Part shown: positions 1 to 7,624 of the stretch, one piece after another
Layout: each line of letters starts with the position of its first letter
How positions within the stretch are numbered: the stretch's first letter is position 1
Assembly (NCBI GenBank): GCA_030684835.1
Contig: JAUXWZ010000093.1
Span: forward strand, 1 to 35,627
Length of the DNA stretch: 35,627 nt
Direction: 5' to 3'
Source of the DNA: Beijerinckiaceae bacterium
GTDB lineage: Bacteria; Pseudomonadota; Alphaproteobacteria; Rhizobiales; Beijerinckiaceae
Notes under the pieces: generated by a model
What the model was told of the DNA's origin: nothing
What the model saw: only the letters and a program-made list of their open reading frames with translations
Databases searched by the model: none
Translations under genes and position numbers: made by a program

Positions 1-1016
1 GGCGTTTTCATGGCGCGCGCCACGATTGCGTCCACGGCGGCGCCGTCGATGGGGCTGATGTCGAGCCGCAGTTTTGCGGCGTCGCCCAAAAACTCCTTGT
101 CCTTGACCATTTTCATGAAAGCCTCGCGCAGCGCGGCCGCCCTGTCCGCGGGCAGGCCGGGCGGTGCGACGAAGGGGAGCGCCATGAAGAACGGCATCTC
201 TGCAAAATCAAGCAGTGCGATCATCTTGGGATCCGTCGTCAGTTCACGCGCGGTTGGAATGTCCTTCAGATCGGGGTGGCGCTTGGTGCGCGCGAACTGG
301 ATGAGTGGCCGCACCTTCTTGTCGCCCCACAATTGCGGCTGGCCGACGCGCACGGAATTGTAGCCGATGATCTGGCCATCAAGTTCGCCACGCTGCATGG
401 CAAGGAACATCGGCGCGGCGCCGGGATAGCCGCGTATGATTTCCACATTCAGGTGGAGAGCGTTTTTCGCCAGATAGGCGAAGGCCAGGTTTGTCGAGCC
501 CGGCTGGTCGCCGCCCAGACGCAGCTTGATGTCGGGCTTGCGCAAATCGTCCGCCGTTTTTGCCGAATGATCGGCGTTCACGACCACGAGATAGGCGTCG
601 TCATCATAGTCGGAAAGCGATCCCAGCCACGTCAGTTTGGCGGGATCGAACTTGGCGTTTGGGTCGCCCTTAATCGCAAGTTGCGGGACGGCGCGCTGGA
701 TGATCGCGATGATGCTGCCGTCGCGCTCCGCCGTGTTGGCGAGCCGGTTGGCTGCAACAAGCCCGCCGCCGCCGGGCACGTTCTGCACGACGAAATTGGG
801 ATTGCCCGGAACGAAACGGCCAAAGTTTCGCGCCACCAGCCGACCGGAAATATCGTTGATCCCGCCCGGCGCCGTGGGCACGATCAAAGTCACAGAGCGC
901 CCGCGATAAAAGTCTTCGACGCTCTGCGCCAAAGCAGATTGCGCGCCAGCGACAACGCCTGAAGCGATGGCCAACGCGGCGGCAAGCGCCGCGCGGCCTG
1001 TTAGCTTGCGGATCAT
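1..1016 (-). CDS. Bug/TctC-family tripartite tricarboxylate transporter substrate-binding protein (3' end cut by window edge)
   Basis: This is a periplasmic binding protein that would capture an organic acid, often an aromatic or dicarboxylic acid in this family, for a TctAB-type permease or for sensing. I translated it by hand from the ATG at 1016, because the frame stays open to the window edge; about 338 residues are visible and the family is usually 320-340, so little is missing. The N-terminus is a signal peptide (MIRK, then an Ala-rich hydrophobic stretch ending AQSALAQS). Then come the family hallmarks: a 'VTLIVPTAPGG' strand near residue 45, 'NVPGGGGLVAANRLA' near residue 80, and a 'PGAAPMFLAMQRGELD' segment in the second lobe. 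It lies 39 bases downstream of the amidase/isomerase-like gene on the same strand, so the two are probably cotranscribed. No TctA/TctB membrane genes are in view, which is common for Bug proteins. The ligand cannot be told from sequence. Confidence 0.9.
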   Translation of the reverse strand, partial: MIRKLTGRAALAAALAIASGVVAGAQSALAQSVEDFYRGRSVTLIVPTAPGGINDISGRLVARNFGRFVPGNPNFVVQNVPGGGGLVAANRLANTAERDGSIIAIIQRAVPQLAIKGDPNAKFDPAKLTWLGSLSDYDDDAYLVVVNADHSAKTADDLRKPDIKLRLGGDQPGSTNLAFAYLAKNALHLNVEIIRGYPGAAPMFLAMQRGELDGQIIGYNSVRVGQPQLWGDKKVRPLIQFARTKRHPDLKDIPTARELTTDPKMIALLDFAEMPFFMALPFVAPPGLPADRAAALREAFMKMVKDKEFLGDAAKLRLDISPIDGAAVDAIVARAMKT

Positions 1017-1055
1017 GTTGTCCTCCCTCCCAAAATTGTTCTTTTTCGTTGATCG

Positions 1056-1793
1056 TTACCCAGGCAAGGCGGGCAGGTGTTCGAGCAGATGCCCGTAGCC
1101 CGAGCGCGGCTCGTTCACATGCAGGCGCTTCTGGAATTCCCACACGCGCGCTGTGACGGGATGCACGACAGGCACGCCAAGATCTTTCTCAAGCAGGTCG
1201 ACGATATGCAGCGTGCGCCAGCCGGAGCCCAGCATGTAAATCGCGTCGGCGCCCTTCTGGGCGAGGAAGTGCTTCTTGATGTGGGCGTAGACCTGCTCGC
1301 CCGACAATTCCTGCACCTTGTTGAACGGCGTCTCGACGCCTTCCATGCACTTCACGTTGAAGCCTGCGTCCGTGAAATATTGCGCAAAAGTGTTGTTGAT
1401 CTCGCCGGGGAAGTAGGTCGCGCCAACGATGGACTTCGCTTTCAGCGCACGCAGAGCCGTGATGTGATTCTGGCCTGCGGTGAAGATGGGCGTCTTGTAT
1501 TTCTTCTCCCACCCCGCGACGAGTTCCGCCTCGCCTTTCAGGCCCAGCACCATGAATGGCGGCGCGCCGTTGGGATGAATTGCGTCGCAATCCTGTTCGG
1601 CCAGAAGCGCGATCTGCTGCTCGTAGGCGCCCATCACCGTCTCGAATTCGTCGCGCGTTCCACGCGTGATGTTCGTAAACAGCGGCAGCACACCGATACC
1701 TTCCGGCAAAAGACGAATGAATTCCTCAAGCGCGCCCGGGCGCAGGGTGGGGTGGATAATGCCGGCGATGCCCCGCCAAGCCGAAAACGCCAT
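1056..1793 (-). CDS. Arylmalonate decarboxylase / maleate cis-trans isomerase-like protein (Asp/Glu racemase superfamily)
   Basis: A 245-residue protein with the overall pattern of the arylmalonate decarboxylase and maleate isomerase branch of the Asp/Glu racemase superfamily: an N-terminal 'RGIAGIIHPT', 'IHPNGAPPF' at residues 72-80 in place of the first active-site loop, and 'GSGWRTL' at 189-195 in place of the second. Enzymes of this fold normally use one or two cysteines in these loops. Here the only cysteines are C69 and C149; the position matching the second catalytic Cys reads Gly189. The chemistry is therefore probably changed or the substrate binding differs. The start is supported by GGAGG 7 bases before the ATG. 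It precedes the Bug binding protein by 39 bases, suggesting a joint role in taking up and processing a small carboxylic acid. The exact reaction is not predicted. Confidence 0.75.
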   Translation of the reverse strand: MAFSAWRGIAGIIHPTLRPGALEEFIRLLPEGIGVLPLFTNITRGTRDEFETVMGAYEQQIALLAEQDCDAIHPNGAPPFMVLGLKGEAELVAGWEKKYKTPIFTAGQNHITALRALKAKSIVGATYFPGEINNTFAQYFTDAGFNVKCMEGVETPFNKVQELSGEQVYAHIKKHFLAQKGADAIYMLGSGWRTLHIVDLLEKDLGVPVVHPVTARVWEFQKRLHVNEPRSGYGHLLEHLPALPG

Positions 1794-2076
1794 TCGATTT
1801 CCTCCATTTTGTTATCGTCGTGAGCGGGCCAACCATCTGCCGGTCTCCAGCTTGCAGGCAGCATACACGGGCGCGCGCGTTGAAGAAAAGGGCGAGCTTG
1901 GTCGAAAGTCCCGAGCGGTCAACGTGTGCGGGCAGGCGCTGGCGGGCGGCGCAGGGTTTGGCGCTATTCCGCTACTGCAGGCAGAGCGGCAGGCGAGCGG
2001 CAAGCGGGGCGGCGTCCTTTCTGAAAGATCTTCGCATCTTCTCTTGCGAAGGCTTTTCATAAGCAACTGAAATACC
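1794..2076. other. Intergenic region without a convincing gene
   Basis: This stretch separates the - strand isomerase-like gene from the + strand small membrane protein gene. Short open frames exist on both strands, but they lack good ribosome sites and recognisable products. The promoter for the - strand operon (isomerase-like gene and Bug protein) should lie here, but I could not assign it with confidence. An inverted repeat at 2030-2051 is listed separately. Confidence 0.5.
2030..2051. repeat. Inverted repeat, 7-bp arms (hairpin)
   Basis: CTTCGCA at 2030-2036 and TGCGAAG at 2045-2051 are perfect complements with an 8-base loop, and the + strand continues GCTTTTCAT. It could be a weak terminator or a protein-binding dyad just upstream of the FNR/FixK-type promoter. 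No upstream + strand gene that it would terminate was found. Confidence 0.35.
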
Positions 2077-2119
2077 TTGATTCATGTCAATGCGAACACG
2101 GCGCGTGTGTTTCTACAAT
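2077..2119 (+). promoter_or_regulatory. FNR/FixK-type box with class II-spaced -10 element
   Basis: TTGATTCATGTCAA at 2077-2090 fits the TTGA-N6-TCAA dyad bound by FNR, FnrL and FixK proteins. A TACAAT hexamer lies at 2114-2119, so transcription should start near 2125-2126. The box centre (2083.5) is then about 41.5-42.5 bases upstream of the start, the classical class II activator position overlapping -35. The gene reached from this promoter is the 37-residue membrane protein at 2142. This implies induction under low oxygen; the activator itself is not in the window. Confidence 0.7.
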
Positions 2120-2141
2120 CTTTCATTCGAAGGAGTGTGAC

Positions 2142-2255
2142 ATGACCACCGCCGAAACTTTATATCTCCTCACCGTGCTCGCAGCGTTTGCCGTGTTTGC
2201 GGGATTTGTCGTTCGCGCGAACAACGCGTCTGACGACTATCGCAAGACGCACTGA
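2142..2255 (+). CDS. Small single-span membrane protein (37 residues), probably oxygen-regulated
   Basis: A short gene of 37 codons with a strong AAGGAG ribosome site 8 bases before the ATG at 2142 and a TGA at 2253-2255. The product begins MTTAETLYLL and has one hydrophobic helix (about residues 6-24), followed by a polar, mixed-charge tail ending DDYRKTH. That arrangement suits a membrane protein with the N-terminus outside or a subunit of a membrane complex. It sits directly behind a near-ideal FNR/FixK-dependent promoter. In related bacteria such promoters drive high-affinity oxidase, denitrification and microaerobic genes, whose complexes often contain tiny subunits. No such partner is adjacent. 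It ends 26 bases from the convergent flavoprotein gene. The function is unknown; the gene call rests on the ribosome site, promoter and membrane-like composition. Confidence 0.7.
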   Translation: MTTAETLYLLTVLAAFAVFAGFVVRANNASDDYRKTH

Positions 2256-2281
2256 CCGAAGCGCCGCTTGCTTGACTGTGA

Positions 2282-3886
2282 TTACTTGCGGGGCTTCCTG
2301 CGCATGTCCGTGATGATGGCCTGAGCGGCGTTGTGCCCCGGCGCGCCGGTCACGCCGCCGCCGGGATGGGCGCCCGATCCGCACAGATAAAGCCCTGGCA
2401 CAGGCATGCGATAGTCGGCGTGGCCCAGCGCTGGCCGCGCGGAAAACAATTGGTCGAGAGTCAGCGCGCCGTGGAAAATGTCGCCGCCGACGAGGCCAAA
2501 TGTGCGCTCCAGATCGAGCGGCGACATGATCTGGCGCCCGATGATGCTTGAAGCGAATCCGGGCGCGTATTTCTCCACCGTCGCAACCATGAGGTCCGCG
2601 ACGGTTTCGCGATGATCGTCCCACGTTGTTCCGTCTGTGAACGCGGGTGTCACATGCTGGCAGAACAGGCTCGCGACATGTTGGCCCGTTGGCGCCAGCG
2701 TGTCGTCCAGCGTGGATGGAATGAGCATCTCCACGATGGGCTCGCGGCTCCAGCCATGAAGCTTTGATTCATGGTAGGCGCGGTCCATGTAGGCGAGGCT
2801 CGGCGCGATGATGATGCCCGACGTCATGTGATCGCCGTCGCCGGGCAGCGCGGTGAAGTTGGGAAGCCGAGACAGCGCGACATTCATGCGAAATGTCCCT
2901 GAGCCGCAAGTCCAGCCTTTCATGCGGCGCAGAAAGTCCGGCGCCAGCGCGTCTTCGGGCACAAGCTTTGTGAACAGCAGCTTTGGGTTGAGGTTGGACA
3001 CGACAGCGCGCGCATTCACGCGCTCGCCGTTTTCCAGAACGAGTCCGGCGGCGCGGCCTTTCTCGACGATGATTTCGCGCACGCCCGCATCTGTGCGGAT
3101 TTTTGCGCCGCGCCCGCTGGCCGCCTTCGCCATCGCCTGCGTAATCGCGCCCATGCCGCCGATGGCGTGGCCCCACAACCCCTTCTTGCCGTTCACTTCG
3201 CCGAAGGCGTGATGCAGCAGCACATAGGCTGAACCCGGTGTGTAAGGACTTGCGTAATTACCAACCACCGCGTCGAAACCGTACAGCGCCTTGATAGCGT
3301 CCGACTCGAACCATGAGTCGAGCAGGTCGCCCGCTGATTTTGTAAACAGGTCATAGACTGCGATGCGGCCCTTTTGGTCGAGCCCGCGCAGGCGATTGCC
3401 CAACGCAAGCGCGCGCAGCGCTTCCCCGCCGACGCGCAGGAGCGAGCCTTCGACGAGATTGGGCGGCGCGCGCAGGATTTCCGCACGCAAAACGTCGGCT
3501 ACCGTGTCGAGCTCCGCATTGAAAGCGTCCAGCGCCGCAGCGTCCTTCGCGCTGAATTTAGCGACTTCCTGTTTTGTGCGGCCCGGGCCGGCCATGAGGT
3601 ATCTTTTGTCGGGCAGGGGGAGGAAATTGAGCGCCCGGCGTTCGACGATCTTTAACCCGTGCGCATGCAGATCAAGATCGCGGATCACTTTTGGCGAGAG
3701 CAGGCTCACCGTGTAGGCGGCGACCGAATTGCGAAAGCCGGGCGCGAATTCTTCCGTCACCGCCGCGCCGCCGACAACGCTGCGCTGTTCGTACACACGC
3801 ACGCTTAATCCAGCGGCCGCCAAATAGGCCGCGCAGACAAGCCCGTTATGTCCTCCGCCAACGATGGCGACGTCGCATTCTTCCAT
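2282..3886 (-). CDS. CrtI/PYROXD2-like NAD(P)/FAD-dependent oxidoreductase
   Basis: A 534-residue flavoprotein of the phytoene-dehydrogenase-related amine oxidase superfamily. The N-terminal dinucleotide-binding motif is G10-G-G-H-N-G15, followed by the acidic strand end 'VRVYEQR'. The C-terminus carries the second FAD-contact segment, 'PGLYLCGSGAHPGGG', followed by 'APGHNAAQAI', typical of this family. Length matches the family (500-550). No carotenoid or quinone synthesis genes are near, so a role in carotenoid desaturation is unlikely; many such proteins in proteobacteria are uncharacterised and oxidise unknown substrates. The start is supported by GAGGAA upstream of the ATG. It is divergent from the SDR operon starting at 4007, sharing a 120-bp interval, and may belong to the same catabolic unit. 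Confidence 0.85.
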   Translation of the reverse strand: MEECDVAIVGGGHNGLVCAAYLAAAGLSVRVYEQRSVVGGAAVTEEFAPGFRNSVAAYTVSLLSPKVIRDLDLHAHGLKIVERRALNFLPLPDKRYLMAGPGRTKQEVAKFSAKDAAALDAFNAELDTVADVLRAEILRAPPNLVEGSLLRVGGEALRALALGNRLRGLDQKGRIAVYDLFTKSAGDLLDSWFESDAIKALYGFDAVVGNYASPYTPGSAYVLLHHAFGEVNGKKGLWGHAIGGMGAITQAMAKAASGRGAKIRTDAGVREIIVEKGRAAGLVLENGERVNARAVVSNLNPKLLFTKLVPEDALAPDFLRRMKGWTCGSGTFRMNVALSRLPNFTALPGDGDHMTSGIIIAPSLAYMDRAYHESKLHGWSREPIVEMLIPSTLDDTLAPTGQHVASLFCQHVTPAFTDGTTWDDHRETVADLMVATVEKYAPGFASSIIGRQIMSPLDLERTFGLVGGDIFHGALTLDQLFSARPALGHADYRMPVPGLYLCGSGAHPGGGVTGAPGHNAAQAIITDMRRKPRK

Positions 3887-3970
3887 TCGGGTTCCTCATC
3901 GTCGCCGCCGGGGCGGGGCCTTGTTTCGCGCGCCGCGATCGGACATCATCTGGCCAATTCAAACAATGAG

Positions 3971-3986
3971 CCGGCGAAGTCGCCGG
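3971..3986. repeat. Short perfect inverted repeat upstream of the SDR operon
   Basis: CCGGCGA and TCGCCGG, separated by two bases, form a perfect 7-bp dyad immediately before the ribosome site (GGGAGGAAG, 3991-3999) of the SDR gene. It could be an operator or a leader hairpin; it may also be chance in GC-rich DNA. Confidence 0.3.
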
Positions 3987-4006
3987 TCAAGGGAGGAAGT
4001 GGGATT

Positions 4007-4789
4007 ATGACGGGTTTTGACGTCAATACGGCCTATAGCGTCAAGGGCAAGGTTGTCATCGTCACCGGTGGCGGCACGGGCATTGGCAAGGTTTACAGCC
4101 AGCGTCTGGCCGAGAGCGGCGCGAAGGTCGTGCTTGCCGACATCGCTGGCGAAGCCGGTGAAGCGGTAGCCGCCGGAATCCGCGAGCAAGGGGGCGAGGC
4201 CATCGCCATTCGCACCGATGTAATCGATCCCGACGCCGTGCAGGCGCTGGTGGACCAGACCATCGCCAAGTGGGGCCGTATCGACGGCCTCATTAACAAC
4301 GCCTCGCTGATGAGCGTGCTGCCGCGGGGCGACTGGTTCCGCATTCCGATCGACGAATGGGACCGCGTGATGGCGGTGAATCTGAAAGGCATCTTCCTGT
4401 GCTGCCGCGCGGTCTATCCGCAGATGAAGGCGCAGGGCGGCGGACGTATCGTCAATATCTCTTCGTCGCGTATCTGGGGCGGTAACCCCAATCGGCTTCA
4501 TTACACGACCTCGAAAGCTGGCGTTGTGGGGCTTACGCGCGCTCTTGCGCGCGAGGTTGGCGATGACAAGATTGGCGTCAACGCTATCACGCCCGGATTC
4601 ACGGAGAGCGAGACGCAGATGGCGTCGTCGTCCTCCAATTATGTCGCGGGCCGCGATCAGGGCCGCTGCTTCAAGCGCCCGCAATTTCCGGATGATCTTG
4701 TTGGCGCGGTGATGTTCCTCATCTCTGACGCCAGTTCCTTCATCACGGGGCAGACGATCAACGTCGACGGCGGTCAGGCGATGCACTGA
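4007..4789 (+). CDS. SDR-family NAD(P)-dependent oxidoreductase
   Basis: A 260-residue classical short-chain dehydrogenase. The nucleotide loop is TGGGTGIG (residues 20-27), the structural motif is NNAS (97-100), and the catalytic set is S153, Y166 and K170 in 'HYTTSK'. The end 'FITGQTINVDGGQAMH' is the usual SDR C-terminus. An upstream in-frame extension exists, but the ATG at 4007 has a strong GGGAGGAAG ribosome site and starts the protein where the family normally starts. It is the first gene of a + strand run with the TauD dioxygenase (77 bases on), the DUF1932 dehydrogenase and the LigI-like hydrolase. The substrate is probably a hydroxyl or keto intermediate of that pathway; it cannot be specified. 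Confidence 0.9.
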   Translation: MTGFDVNTAYSVKGKVVIVTGGGTGIGKVYSQRLAESGAKVVLADIAGEAGEAVAAGIREQGGEAIAIRTDVIDPDAVQALVDQTIAKWGRIDGLINNASLMSVLPRGDWFRIPIDEWDRVMAVNLKGIFLCCRAVYPQMKAQGGGRIVNISSSRIWGGNPNRLHYTTSKAGVVGLTRALAREVGDDKIGVNAITPGFTESETQMASSSSNYVAGRDQGRCFKRPQFPDDLVGAVMFLISDASSFITGQTINVDGGQAMH

Positions 4790-4866
4790 ATTGCCGTTGA
4801 AATTTGGATTCATGCCGCAACGCAGAGGCGGCCCGCAATGCGTGGGCCGCTGACCGGGAGGAAAAC

Positions 4867-5712
4867 ATGGTCATCGAACAATTGAAGATCGAACCGCTGA
4901 GCCCTGTGCTTGGCGCGCGTGTGACGGGTCTCGACCTTGCGCAGGAAACACCCGAGGCGGTGAAGCAGGAGATGCGCAACGCATTTCACAAGTACGGCGT
5001 ATTGTGCTTCTCGGGCCAGAATATCGAGCCTGAGGACCAGTTCCGGTTTGCCTCGGTTTTCGGGCGGGCCGACACCGGTAAAGCAGGCCGCATCGTCGCG
5101 AATGAAGGCAAGGAGCGCGAGCGCGGCATCATGTTCATCACAAACATCCGCGAGAACGGCAAGCCGATCGGCGCGCTGCCCGACGGCGAGATGCATTTTC
5201 ACTCGGACGGTTCACATCGCGATGTGCCGTACCGCGCGACGACGCTTTACGCGGTGCAGATTCCCTCGCGCGGCGGCGAGACGAAATTCGCGAATCTCTA
5301 CGAAGCGTATGACGCGCTGCCGGAGGCGACAAAGAAGCGTATCGAGGGTCTGAAGGCTGGCTATATCTACGACGTCTACGCGACGTTGCGCGATCAGGTA
5401 AACGAAGCTGCGGACAATCTCTCCAATGCTGAGCACCCGCTCGTGAAAACACACCCGGAAACGGGCCGCAAGTCGCTCTACCTCAGCCGACTGATGACCC
5501 GGAGCATCGTCGGGATGGACCGCGCCGAGAGTGACAAGCTTCTGGACGAGCTTTTCGAACATGCTGAACGGCCGGAGTTTGTGTACGCGCACGCGTGGTC
5601 CGTGGGCGACCTGCTCATTTGGGACAATCGCTGCCTCAATCACGCGCGCAACGACTTCCCCGCCGACGAAATCCGGCTGATGCGCCGTGTCACAGTGTCC
5701 GAGCCCGCCTGA
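4867..5712 (+). CDS. TauD/TfdA-family Fe(II)/2-oxoglutarate-dependent dioxygenase
   Basis: A 281-residue member of the TauD/TfdA family, which hydroxylates or cleaves substrates using 2-oxoglutarate and oxygen. The metal triad is visible: H112-S-D114 in 'HFHSDG' and H259 in 'CLNHARND'. R270 and R274 follow at the spacing used by TauD to hold 2-oxoglutarate. TfdA-type members attack ether-linked aromatic acids, and others act on sulfonates or betaine-like compounds. Placed between an SDR and a LigI-like hydrolase, a role in trimming a side chain or an ether from an aromatic acid is a reasonable inference, not shown by the sequence. The ATG at 4867 was chosen because GGGAGG precedes it; the longer in-frame start adds a low-quality segment. 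Confidence 0.9.
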   Translation: MVIEQLKIEPLSPVLGARVTGLDLAQETPEAVKQEMRNAFHKYGVLCFSGQNIEPEDQFRFASVFGRADTGKAGRIVANEGKERERGIMFITNIRENGKPIGALPDGEMHFHSDGSHRDVPYRATTLYAVQIPSRGGETKFANLYEAYDALPEATKKRIEGLKAGYIYDVYATLRDQVNEAADNLSNAEHPLVKTHPETGRKSLYLSRLMTRSIVGMDRAESDKLLDELFEHAERPEFVYAHAWSVGDLLIWDNRCLNHARNDFPADEIRLMRRVTVSEPA

Positions 5713-5831
5713 CAAGCGCGTGACGGGCGGGCGGCGAGCCTGCCCGGCCACTTCTTCCTTCTTGTTCGTTCCGCGCGCGCGCCGTAAAAGGCCGCGACGG
5801 ACGTATCGGCGCCCACCGCTGAGGAGGAAAA

Positions 5832-6650
5832 ATGACCCAGACAATCCCGCTGGCCATCATCGGCTTTGGCGAGGTGGGCAAGCTGTTCTCCCGCCAGTTT
5901 CTGGAGCGCGGGGACGTCTCCATTTCCGTTTACGACGTAGCTTTTTCCGACGCAGAAAAGGGTCCGGCGATGTTGGCGGCCGCCAGTGAAATTGGCGCGC
6001 GCGTGGCGTCCAGCCCCGCCGAGGCGGCCCGGAATGCGCGGGTCGTCATTTCCGCGGTTACCGCGTCATCCGCGCTCGACGTTGCAGGCGAGGCCGCCGG
6101 CTATCTGCACCAGGGCCAGTATTTCTTTGACGTGAATTCGGCGTCGCCCGTGACCAAGAAAACCGCGGCCGGGCGCGTCAACGCCGCCAACGCCAAGTAT
6201 GTCGAGGGGGCTGTCATGCAGCCCGTCGGCGGCATCGGGATTCGCGTTCCGATCCTTGGCGGCGGGCCTTATGCCGAGGAGCTTGCCACGCTGATGAACG
6301 GGCTGGGCATGAACGTCACGCCCGTCACGACCGAGCCGGGCAGGGCGTCCGCCATGAAGCTGTGCCGCTCCATCGTCATCAAGGGCATGGAGGCGATCAT
6401 GGTTGACTGCGCCGCCGCCGCGAAACATTGGGGCGTCGAGGACGAGGTTTTCGCCAGCCTCAATCAGACGTGGCCGTCCATCGACTTCCGCGACCTCGCC
6501 CAATACATGGGCGAGCGCGTCGCAACCCATGGCGTGCGCCGCGCGGCGGAGATGCGCGAAGCCGCCATGATGGTAGAAGATCTGGGAATGCATCCGGGAC
6601 TGGCTGCGGCCATCGCCGACGCGCAAGACAGGGGAGCCAAAAAGAAATGA
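5832..6650 (+). CDS. 6-phosphogluconate/3-hydroxyisobutyrate dehydrogenase-like protein with DUF1932
   Basis: A 272-residue beta-hydroxyacid dehydrogenase-type protein. The N-terminal Rossmann motif is GFGEVG at residues 11-16, followed by 'DVNSASPVTKK' (about residues 98-108), the usual substrate-loop position. The all-helical C-terminal half ('AMKLCRSIVIKGMEAIMVD' onward) matches the DUF1932 domain. Such proteins oxidise 2- or 3-hydroxy acids with NAD(P). The ribosome site GAGGAGG lies 6-7 bases before the ATG. The gene's TGA overlaps the ATG of the next gene (ATGA at 6647-6650), indicating translational coupling with the LigI-like hydrolase, so it probably handles an upstream or downstream hydroxy-acid of the same pathway. 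Confidence 0.85.
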   Translation: MTQTIPLAIIGFGEVGKLFSRQFLERGDVSISVYDVAFSDAEKGPAMLAAASEIGARVASSPAEAARNARVVISAVTASSALDVAGEAAGYLHQGQYFFDVNSASPVTKKTAAGRVNAANAKYVEGAVMQPVGGIGIRVPILGGGPYAEELATLMNGLGMNVTPVTTEPGRASAMKLCRSIVIKGMEAIMVDCAAAAKHWGVEDEVFASLNQTWPSIDFRDLAQYMGERVATHGVRRAAEMREAAMMVEDLGMHPGLAAAIADAQDRGAKKK

Positions 6651-7549
6651 ACACGCATAAGAATCCGCCTGGGGATTTCACGCCGAGCATTCCGGCGCCG
6701 GACCCGGATACGAAGACGCCGAAGTTCAAGCTGCCGCCAAAGTCCACCGATGCGCATTGCCACATCTTCGGCCCCGGCGACAAATATCCGTTCGCGCCCG
6801 ACCGCTCCTACACGCCGCCAGATTCCGGGCTGGACAAGTTCCGGGCATTGCAAGCCAAGCTCGGTCTTGAGCGCGCGGTTATCGTGAATGCGAGCTGCCA
6901 CGGCAACGACAACACGGTGTGCCTCGATGCGATTGCGGCCAGCAATGGCGCCTACCGCGCCGTCGCCAACATCGACGACACGTTCACCGAAAAGGAAATC
7001 GAGGAGCTGCACATCGGCGGCATCCGCGGTTGCCGCTTCAACTTCGTGAAGCATCTGGGCGGCGTGCCGGATAGGCGCGTGCTGCAGGCGGTGGTCGACC
7101 GAATCAAGAATTTCGGCTGGTCGCTCGATGTGCATTTTGACGCCATCGACCTGCCAGAATATGCGCCGATGCTGGCGAAGCTGCCGGTTATCTACACGAT
7201 CGACCACATGGGCCGTGTGCAAGCTTCGGGCGGGCTCGACCAGAAACCCTTTAATTGTCTGATCAACCTGATCAAGGACGACGAAAGATGCTGGGTTAAG
7301 GTGTGCGGCTCCGAGCGTGTCTCGACCGCTGGCGCGCCCTTCCATGACGCGGTGCCGTTCGCGCGCAAGATCTGCGAACTCGCGCCCGACCGCATCATCT
7401 GGGGCACGGACTGGCCGCACCCGAATGTGAAGCAGATGCCGAATGACGGCGATCTCGTCGATCTCATTCCGCTCTTTGCGCCCGAGCCCGAGCTGCAGCA
7501 GAAGCTGCTCGTGACAAACCCGGGCCGACTTTACTTCGACGAGAAGTAA
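6647..7549 (+). CDS. ligI: 2-pyrone-4,6-dicarboxylate lactonase (LigI)-like amidohydrolase
   Basis: A 300-residue amidohydrolase that looks closely related to LigI, which opens 2-pyrone-4,6-dicarboxylate to 4-oxalomesaconate in protocatechuate/gallate meta-cleavage pathways. Matching features are 'DAHCHIFGP' with H37 and H39, a 'VNASCHGNDN' segment near 80-89, 'IDHMGR' with H187, and 'IWGTDWPHPN' with D255. These align in order and spacing with the active-site residues known in LigI. The C-terminus 'LLVTNPGRLYF' is also LigI-like. A longer upstream frame exists, but the ATG at 6647 overlaps the stop of the preceding gene and has GGGGAG upstream. Because no LigAB-type dioxygenase is visible, the true substrate may be a related lactone. 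Confidence 0.85.
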   Translation: MNTHKNPPGDFTPSIPAPDPDTKTPKFKLPPKSTDAHCHIFGPGDKYPFAPDRSYTPPDSGLDKFRALQAKLGLERAVIVNASCHGNDNTVCLDAIAASNGAYRAVANIDDTFTEKEIEELHIGGIRGCRFNFVKHLGGVPDRRVLQAVVDRIKNFGWSLDVHFDAIDLPEYAPMLAKLPVIYTIDHMGRVQASGGLDQKPFNCLINLIKDDERCWVKVCGSERVSTAGAPFHDAVPFARKICELAPDRIIWGTDWPHPNVKQMPNDGDLVDLIPLFAPEPELQQKLLVTNPGRLYFDEK

Positions 7550-7567
7550 CGGCGCTCGTATAATGCA

Positions 7568-7593
7568 TCAAAGCCGGGTTCGCCCGGCTTTGA
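7568..7593. terminator. Bidirectional hairpin terminator with TTCG loop
   Basis: TCAAAGCCGGG at 7568-7578 and CCCGGCTTTGA at 7583-7593 form a perfect 11-bp stem around a TTCG tetraloop. It lies between the convergent LigI-like gene (stop 7549) and the gentisate-dioxygenase-like gene (stop 7625). There is no long T run, so it may act as a stable 3' end as much as a classical intrinsic terminator. Confidence 0.75.
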
Positions 7594-7624
7594 TCGCTTC
7601 TGAGGATGAGAAGCGCGCCTGGTT

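Noticed and set aside
276..962. 228-residue + strand open frame opposite the Bug protein
   Set aside because: It is antisense to a gene with signal peptide and clear family motifs, has no ribosome site or recognisable domain, and has the composition expected of a reverse-strand frame in GC-rich DNA.
1077..1823. 248-residue + strand open frame opposite the isomerase-like gene
   Set aside because: Shadow of a well-supported - strand gene; no ribosome site and no family features.
2282..3886. Phytoene desaturase of a carotenoid pathway
   Set aside because: No crtB, crtE or other isoprenoid genes are in the window, and the sequence fits the wider PYROXD2-like group better.
3848..4006. 53-codon N-terminal extension of the first SDR
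   Set aside because: The extension overlaps the divergent flavoprotein gene and lacks SDR similarity; the ATG at 4007 has a strong ribosome site.
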